64,000 bases of DNA, taken from a bacterium (GTDB taxonomy: Bacteria; Auribacterota; UBA3054). How positions within the stretch are numbered: position 1 is the stretch's first letter; every line of letters starts with the position of its first letter. Position numbers and translations under genes: made by a program. The stretch spans positions 17,167 through 81,166 of the forward strand of contig JAGCTE010000044.1 in NCBI GenBank assembly GCA_017963805.1, given 5' to 3'. Of the stretch, positions 62,475 through 64,000 are shown piece by piece. The notes below the pieces were generated by a model. The model searched no databases, had not been told where the DNA came from, and was given only the letters and a program-made list of their open reading frames with translations.

Positions 62475-63695
62475 TCAATTTCCCTTGATTAAGGAGAGAT
62501 CTTTAAACATCGCCGTGCACGCGTTGGTGGTATAGCCGGTATGGAAGAAAAGTGTGGCTTTCCCGGAATAGTTGTTGGTGAAGGAAAGGCCTTTCTCCTC
62601 CCAGTCTTTCGTGGCGTAAGTCCACAAAAGCTGGTGCTCTTTCTGCCCGGGGGCGTAGAAAGCCACGCGCGCCCCGAAAAAGCCCTTCTCTTTCACGTCC
62701 TGGCTTTTCACGTTCGCGCTCATCCTGTAGACCGCACCGGAAACGACGCTGACTGCCTGGGACATCCCCATGAGGCGGCCCCCGGGCTGTCCTTTCACAA
62801 CAACACAGCTGCCGTAGTCGCCGGACGCGCGTTCAATGAGATTGCTGGCTTCCGTCCCGGAAACATGCCAGAAATCCCAGCCTTTCGTTCCGTCGTTGAA
62901 ATCTCCGTTGAAGGAGCAGGTATTCCTGGCGGGGAAAGGATTTTCCGGCAAGAGCGCGATGTCTTTCACAAGACACTCGGCGGCGTTTGTGGTGTAGCCG
63001 GTGTGAACGAAAAGCGTCGCCGATCCGGAATAGCGGTTCGTAAAGGTAAGGGACTTCTCCTCCCAGTCCGCGTTTTTGTACAGCCAAACGACCTGCTGCT
63101 CTTTTTGACCGTCGGCGTAAAGCGCCAGCCTGGCTCCCATGAAACTTTTTTCCTCGGGCTCCCTGGAACGAACCTTGGCGCTCAGGCGATACACGGTTCC
63201 GGATTCCACCTTGACGGACTGGGCAACTCCCATAAGGGTGTTGAGCCGGCCCTTTATTGAAAGCGAGGCGTTCTCGGCTTTGATGAGTTTCCTGCCGTCC
63301 TCCTCTTGGATGCGCCAATAGCGCCAGGAACTCAAACCTTCCCTGAAGGTGTTGTTTTTCACGAGATTGTTCTCAGCCGGGAAATCGTCGCTTGGTTTTT
63401 CGACTTTTTTCGCAGGAACTTTTTTGACAGGCTCCGCGGCCTTTTCCGTTTTTTCCTGGATCACGGGTTCCTCAGCCTGGATGACTTCAGCTTGCGGGAC
63501 CTCCGCTTTGGGAGCTTCTTTTTTCGTTTTCGGCTTGGCGGCCGGTTTGGAAGCGGCCTCCGCCGGGAGGTCCTTGGTCTTTTCCATGACCTTCTTCAAA
63601 CGGGAGTCGTCTCCGCTGTTGGAGCGGAGACATATGAGAGCGATGATCGCGGCGGTCGCGGCGGTCGCCAGAAGGGCGTGCGTCTTCAGCGTCAT
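62475..63695 (-). CDS. Membrane-anchored protein with two carbohydrate-binding-like repeats
   Basis: 406 residues from the ATG at 63695 (an in-frame start at 63743 would run into gmd). It has one membrane helix near the start (about 5-24), a Lys/Ala/Pro/Glu-rich linker (about 30-110), then two homologous ~140-residue beta domains (about 120-255 and 265-406) sharing GSATLFVHTGYTTNAAECL / GKATLFFHTGYTTNACTAM and YRLSAKVRS / YRMSANVKS. The pattern resembles CBM4/9-type modules. It probably binds glycans at the cell surface for the GH36-like enzyme encoded 14 nt downstream. Confidence 0.7.
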   Translation of the reverse strand: MTLKTHALLATAATAAIIALICLRSNSGDDSRLKKVMEKTKDLPAEAASKPAAKPKTKKEAPKAEVPQAEVIQAEEPVIQEKTEKAAEPVKKVPAKKVEKPSDDFPAENNLVKNNTFREGLSSWRYWRIQEEDGRKLIKAENASLSIKGRLNTLMGVAQSVKVESGTVYRLSAKVRSREPEEKSFMGARLALYADGQKEQQVVWLYKNADWEEKSLTFTNRYSGSATLFVHTGYTTNAAECLVKDIALLPENPFPARNTCSFNGDFNDGTKGWDFWHVSGTEASNLIERASGDYGSCVVVKGQPGGRLMGMSQAVSVVSGAVYRMSANVKSQDVKEKGFFGARVAFYAPGQKEHQLLWTYATKDWEEKGLSFTNNYSGKATLFFHTGYTTNACTAMFKDLSLIKGN

Positions 63696-63699
63696 AATG

Positions 63700-64000
63700 T
63701 TAACGGTGGGCTTTGAGGACGGCTTCGTCTTTCGCCAATTCAAGGTCGGCTTCGGTCATCATCTTGGCCAAAGCTTTGAAAGTCGTCTTGGGTTCCCAAT
63801 TGAGAACCTTCCTGGCTTTGGTGCTGTCGCCCAAAAGCAGGTCGACTTCGGCGGGGCGGAAATATCTGGGGTCAATTTCAACGTATTTGTGCCAGTCGAG
63901 GTCCAGGCAGCCGAAGACTTCGTCGAGGAATTCCCTGACGGAGTGAGTTTCGCCGGTGGCGATGACGTAATCGTCCGGCTTGTCCTGCTGGAGCATGAGC
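63700..64000 (-). CDS. gmd: GDP-mannose 4,6-dehydratase, C-terminal part (partial)
   Basis: The frame runs off the right end of the window; the last 99 codons are present. [47 protein letters not shown] and [16 protein letters not shown] match the C terminus of Gmd closely. The enzyme makes GDP-4-keto-6-deoxymannose, the first step to GDP-fucose and related sugars. It ends 4 nt before the CBM-like protein, so they are probably cotranscribed. Confidence 0.93.
   Translation of the reverse strand, partial: LMLQQDKPDDYVIATGETHSVREFLDEVFGCLDLDWHKYVEIDPRYFRPAEVDLLLGDSTKARKVLNWEPKTTFKALAKMMTEADLELAKDEAVLKAHR

Noticed and set aside
1..64000. CRISPR arrays, insertion sequences, prophage or integron features
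   Set aside because: No regularly spaced repeats, transposase, integrase or phage structural genes were recognised.

Overview
The window reads as a chromosomal segment (GC-rich, compact, with many 1-4 nt start/stop overlaps) of a Gram-negative-type bacterium of the PVC group, most likely a Kiritimatiellota/Lentisphaerota/Verrucomicrobiota relative. The evidence is a division and cell-wall cluster in PVC-like order with a divergent FtsZ, three secreted proteins ending in PEP-CTERM-like anchors (Pro-Glu-Pro, hydrophobic helix, basic tail), several glycoside hydrolases and polysaccharide-assembly genes, and a MurE carrying the meso-diaminopimelate motif. The phylum assignment is inference; no rRNA gene is present.

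Layout. 1-4755 (minus): a tightly coupled trio of an alkaline-phosphatase-superfamily hydrolase, a heparinase II/III-like secreted protein and a subtilisin-like protease cut by the window edge. 4756-5124: AT-rich divergent region with two DnaA-box-like sites and a consensus promoter overlapped by MraZ boxes. 5125-22078 (plus): dcw cluster mraZ-rsmH-ftsL-ftsI-murE-murF-(gap with small ORF and hairpin)-mraY-murD-LysM lipoprotein-ftsW-murG-murC-ftsQ-ftsA-ftsZ. murB and ddl, often found between murC and ftsQ, are absent. 22081-27721 (minus): pyruvoyl arginine decarboxylase, then a nucleoside-salvage operon (TGS-uridine kinase-like, deoB, deoA, punA) in which deoB is split by one in-frame TAA. 27872-32361 (plus): asnS, cysC, a HEAT-repeat lipoprotein and a B12-type radical SAM protein. 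32476-37900 (plus): two tandem paralogous secreted CotH-kinase proteins with PEP-CTERM tails, each with its own promoter, ending at a very long hairpin. 38003-47661 (minus): sigma-factor-like gene, O-antigen-ligase-like protein, pncC/cinA, recA, recX, then GH2 and GH35 glycosidases coupled to recX. 47838-55176 (plus): GT2 glycosyltransferase, two tandem CstA-family transporters, a GT39-like membrane glycosyltransferase and the sugar aminotransferase wecE. 55325-59444 (plus): AraC regulator, tRNA-Asn, and a large secreted HExxH protein. 59428-64000 (minus): gmd (partial), a membrane-anchored protein with two carbohydrate-binding-like repeats, and a GH36-like hydrolase.

How it fits together. 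The dcw genes supply peptidoglycan precursor synthesis, septal synthesis and the FtsA/FtsZ divisome, probably autoregulated by MraZ. AsnRS and tRNA-Asn are both encoded here. gmd, wecE, the GT2 and GT39 enzymes and the O-antigen-ligase-like protein point to surface polysaccharide assembly. The GH2, GH35, GH36 and heparinase-like proteins point to a glycan-eating life style. No phage, insertion sequence, CRISPR array or plasmid signature was recognised. The points most worth a second look are the divergent FtsZ synergy loop, the nonsense codon in deoB, the murF-mraY gap, the tandem CotH/PEP-CTERM pair, the 87-nt inverted repeat at 37910-37996, and the recA-recX-glycosidase operon.
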